A stretch of 8,082 bases of DNA from Bacilli bacterium (lineage in GTDB: Bacteria > Bacillota_I > Bacilli_A > RF39 > UBA660): contig CAAETG010000030.1 of assembly GCA_900758895.1 (NCBI GenBank), positions 1 through 8,082 of the forward strand, given 5' to 3'. This document shows positions 6,301-8,082 of this stretch, piece by piece. The position numbers were made by a program, and so were the translations under genes. The notes beneath the pieces are model-generated. The model saw only the letters and a program-made list of their open reading frames with translations. It searched no databases and was not told the origin of the DNA. Position 1 is the stretch's first letter. Every line of letters starts with the position of its first letter.

Positions 6301-8082
6301 TTGTTTCAATATTTCTAGAATCTAATTCTTCACACATTTTATGGAAAGCATGAGCTGTTCCTTCGGCGTCGTAATCCGCTCTATGATGAGCATCTTCGTC
6401 CCATTCAATTTTATATCGTCTTACCAATGTTGTTAATTTGTGATTTGGCCATTCAGGATGAAGCATACGAGCCATACTCATGGTATCTAGAACTGTATTT
6501 TTAAATTCACCCAAATTATATTTGGTGCAAGCTGCACTAATGAATCCAATATCAAATTTAGCATTATGAGCAACCATAGGTAGATCCCCAGTCCAAGCTA
6601 AAAATTTCTTCGTTACTTCTTCTTCTGAGGCATGACCAGCAAGCATTTCATCCGTAATACATGTTAAATCAACTATCTTCTTTGGTAATGGCCTTTTCGG
6701 ATCAATGAATTCATCAAAACGATCTAGTATTTGTCCATCTTTTATTTTGACAGCACCAATTTCAATCATTTGGTCGCTTCCAACATAAAAGCCAGTTGTC
6801 TCGGTATCAAATACAACGTATTCTTGTCCTAATAAGTCATATTCTTGCAAATTAAAGATAAAATCAATATCATCATTGACAACATTTAACTCTGCTCCAT
6901 ATAGAACTTTGAATCTATCTTCTCCTGTTTTTCCTTTATTCGCATCTGTTACAGCATGAAAAAGATCAGGATAAGATTGAACGGCATTGTGATCAGTAAC
7001 AGCGATGGCTTTGTGTCCTAGTTTTAAGGCATGTTTTACTAATGCTTTTGCATCAATTACACCATCCATCGTACTCATCATCGTATGCGTATGTAATTCT
7101 ACTCTTTTTTCTTCAGCATCATCAATAATCTTTTCTTCTTTCGAATCAATGATTTCAATATTCCATAATTGTAAAACCATTTCATGAGAATAATTGTCAA
7201 ATTCCACATTACCAGAGAAACGGAACCAACGACCTTTTTTCATTGCTCCTTTAATTCCATTTTTAATGATGGCAAATTCTTTTTTATTCTTTTTAAATAC
7301 TTTGGCTAAAATACTACTTGTATTATCACTTATTTTTAATGTCATAATATTGATTGTATCTTTTTCGAGTAATTCATCACCAAAAACATAAGCTTCGACA
7401 ATAATATTTTCTTTTGCTCCTAAAATATTATCAATTGAGGTCATTTCTCCTTCTACATGTGTACCTAATATGATATTGGGATCTTCACTTTGAGCGATAA
7501 TAATTTCTCTATTTTCAATTTTTTCAATATTTCTGACACTCATCGCTAAGCATTTGGAATAAGAGTCAAAATCAATATTTCCATTTAAACGAAACCAATC
7601 ATCTTCTTTTAACACTTCTTTTATTTTTGAATATTCTTCTTTATCTTTTAGAAAAATTTTGGTTAAAAAGCTTTTTGAATTATCGTTGATATTTAGGGTA
7701 ATAATATTAATATTTTCCCGTTCTAAGACAGAAACTGATTCCACGTATCCTTCAATCGTAATATTGCGACCAACATTATTAATGGAACTAATGGAAACTG
7801 GTTCTCTCGTAATACTTTTTCCTAAAACAATGCTTCCAGGAGTAAATTCTCTTACGATTTCTTTATATTCTATTGGGGCTTGCACTTGATCCAGTTCTTC
7901 TCTTATATTTTTTCGTAATTCTTCATTTAATTTGGTTGTAATAAAATAGTCTTTTAAGCCATATTCTGTTAGTGTTTTTAAAATTCCTGCTTCTTCTTTT
8001 TTAATATTTTCTTCTTCGGCAGGACTCATCACTTCAAAAATAATAATATCATCATCAATCGTTGGTTCACATTCCAGTAAAC
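3371..8082 (-). CDS. polC: DNA polymerase III subunit alpha, PolC type (5' end beyond window)
   Basis: The main replicative polymerase with built-in 3'-5' proofreading, acting at the fork. Residue numbers count from the GTG at 8032, but the frame stays open to the edge (at least 16 more codons) and neither GTG 8032 nor ATG 8029 has a Shine-Dalgarno, so the true start is probably outside. Domains: end of the N-terminal domain (1-62); two OB-like domains (about 65-175 and 184-298); PHP domain (310-400 and 582-802; H314, H316, D347, H348, E381, D725, H727) with the exonuclease inserted (403-570; D409, E411, D494, H550, D555); a charged helical insertion (about 850-953); palm with GSRGSVGSS (985-993), a four-Cys zinc motif (C1013, C1016, C1044, C1047), catalytic D1073 and D1075 in PDIDLNF and D1198 in DILGHTDPT; and a C-terminal QLSLF clamp-binding motif (1547-1551). 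All key residues are present, so it should be active. At 1553+ aa it is longer than B. subtilis PolC (1437), because of the second OB and the insertion. Confidence 0.97.
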   Translation of the reverse strand, partial: LLECEPTIDDDIIIFEVMSPAEEENIKKEEAGILKTLTEYGLKDYFITTKLNEELRKNIREELDQVQAPIEYKEIVREFTPGSIVLGKSITREPVSISSINNVGRNITIEGYVESVSVLERENINIITLNINDNSKSFLTKIFLKDKEEYSKIKEVLKEDDWFRLNGNIDFDSYSKCLAMSVRNIEKIENREIIIAQSEDPNIILGTHVEGEMTSIDNILGAKENIIVEAYVFGDELLEKDTINIMTLKISDNTSSILAKVFKKNKKEFAIIKNGIKGAMKKGRWFRFSGNVEFDNYSHEMVLQLWNIEIIDSKEEKIIDDAEEKRVELHTHTMMSTMDGVIDAKALVKHALKLGHKAIAVTDHNAVQSYPDLFHAVTDANKGKTGEDRFKVLYGAELNVVNDDIDFIFNLQEYDLLGQEYVVFDTETTGFYVGSDQMIEIGAVKIKDGQILDRFDEFIDPKRPLPKKIVDLTCITDEMLAGHASEEEVTKKFLAWTGDLPMVAHNAKFDIGFISAACTKYNLGEFKNTVLDTMSMARMLHPEWPNHKLTTLVRRYKIEWDEDAHHRADYDAEGTAHAFHKMCEELDSRNIETTTKLFNSVDTNELIKFSYPFHLCCLVKNKVGLKNLFKIISYANTTYLFKNSEPKLPRGELKKLREGLLIGSGCINGEIFEEAKTKDDEELGSLMRFYDYIEVQPISAMKHLLQMESSGFKTITDLEEHLKKIIRVAKDVGKIVVATSDAHYLTPNDKIYRDIIIAQKSNGKLHPLNKRGIEQPDMHIRTTREMLEEFSFLGSDLAYEIVVENTNKIADMIEEVEVIIQTGGVPFSPRIENSVETVTEMVYKKAADWYGDPLPFNIEERISKELYGDSVLDSIKKRLEREEHLSGEELTKKSFHELHETILKGFEEVKRIVKEELSLELTSDHLKKIEELEEKIKKATPEEKDALETELKVEQDTDPLNDMDKKVKKKLGGIIGGGFDVIYLIAQKLVKKSNDDGFLVGSRGSVGSSFVATMMGITEVNSLPPHYRCKKCKFSIFENEEGVPFGNFYKSGFDLPDLNCPKCGTLMTKDGQDMPFATFLGFNADKVPDIDLNFSDLNQAAAHEYTKVLFGVDNVYRAGTIGTVAEKTAFGFVRGYAEQKGIILNNAEIERLAKGCTGVKRTTGQHPGGIVVIPGYMDVFDFTPFQYPAEDIDAAWRTTHFDYHAIDEDVLKLDILGHTDPTQLRMIQDLTGIDVTTVPLDDKETMGIFLSPEPLGVTKEEIMNETGTLGVPEFGTPFTIGMLVDTKPKTFAELIKISGLSHGTDVWLGNAQELIRNNIVPFSDVIGCRDDIMTYLMYNGMEPIKAFKIMEFVRKGKASKDPEGWAKFKSEMQEAGIADWYINSCEKIKYMFPKAHAAAYVMSAFRIAYFKVHMPGIYYATYFSTRFDDFELETMVKGYDAIRARINEINAKGYSATNKESSVLETLKLSLEATARGFKFGNIDIEKSDGKNFILDEDGVTLICPFRTLDGLGDSVAAKIIEERNIKPFYSIEDFGMRGHVNGTTVDKLRSLGVFGNLPETSQLSLFDF

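Noticed and set aside
3501..7889. Several plus-strand open frames of 60-105 codons within polC
   Set aside because: They lie antisense to an intact, strongly conserved polymerase and show no domain, ribosome binding site or promoter.
8029..8032. GTG/ATG at 8032/8029 as the true start of PolC
   Set aside because: No Shine-Dalgarno precedes either codon, the frame stays open to the window edge, and the N-terminal domain would be far shorter than in other PolC proteins.

Overview
The window is AT-rich and looks like a low-GC Gram-positive chromosome. It encodes PolC, the replicase typical of Bacillota and mollicute-related lineages. The genes start with strong AGGAGG-type ribosome binding sites, and every tryptophan codon I checked is TGG, so the standard bacterial code fits and a Mycoplasma-type UGA=Trp code does not. 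The surface proteins start with a SipW/TasA-like signal segment and carry a C-terminal domain of a kind I associate with uncultured gut Bacilli (RF39-like or Erysipelotrichia-like). That placement is inference, not proof.

Layout from left to right. (1) Positions 1-2827, minus strand: a tandem array of membrane-anchored surface proteins. In transcription order these are a 406-aa protein (1607-2827), a 510-aa protein (72-1604) and the first 23 codons of a third (1-69), which runs off the left edge. The two complete proteins share a C-terminal domain of about 300 residues on unrelated N-terminal modules. Each gene's last codons (VEGAE, stop) contain the Shine-Dalgarno sequence of the next gene. 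(2) Positions 2828-3113: a divergent control region. It holds a perfect-consensus TTGACA-17-TATAAT promoter for the surface operon, an extended -10 promoter for a small regulator, and a cluster of GGTAAA-type repeats in exact 10-bp phase ending in a 17-bp palindrome. (3) Positions 3114-3359, plus strand: an 81-aa Xre-type helix-turn-helix protein. (4) Positions 3337-3372: a hairpin with U-tracts on both strands that can serve both convergent genes. (5) Positions 3371-8082, minus strand: PolC, the replicative DNA polymerase III alpha subunit with proofreading exonuclease, complete at its C-terminus but open to the right edge.

How it fits together: the Xre-like regulator lies divergent to the surface operon, and the repeats lie between them, with one matching half-site inside the surface promoter itself. 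The simplest model is that the regulator controls both its own gene and the surface array. polC is a housekeeping neighbour that only shares the terminator. It has two unusual architectural features: a duplicated OB-fold domain and a charged helical insertion of about 100 residues in front of the polymerase active site. I see no defence system, transposase, tRNA, rRNA or CRISPR array.
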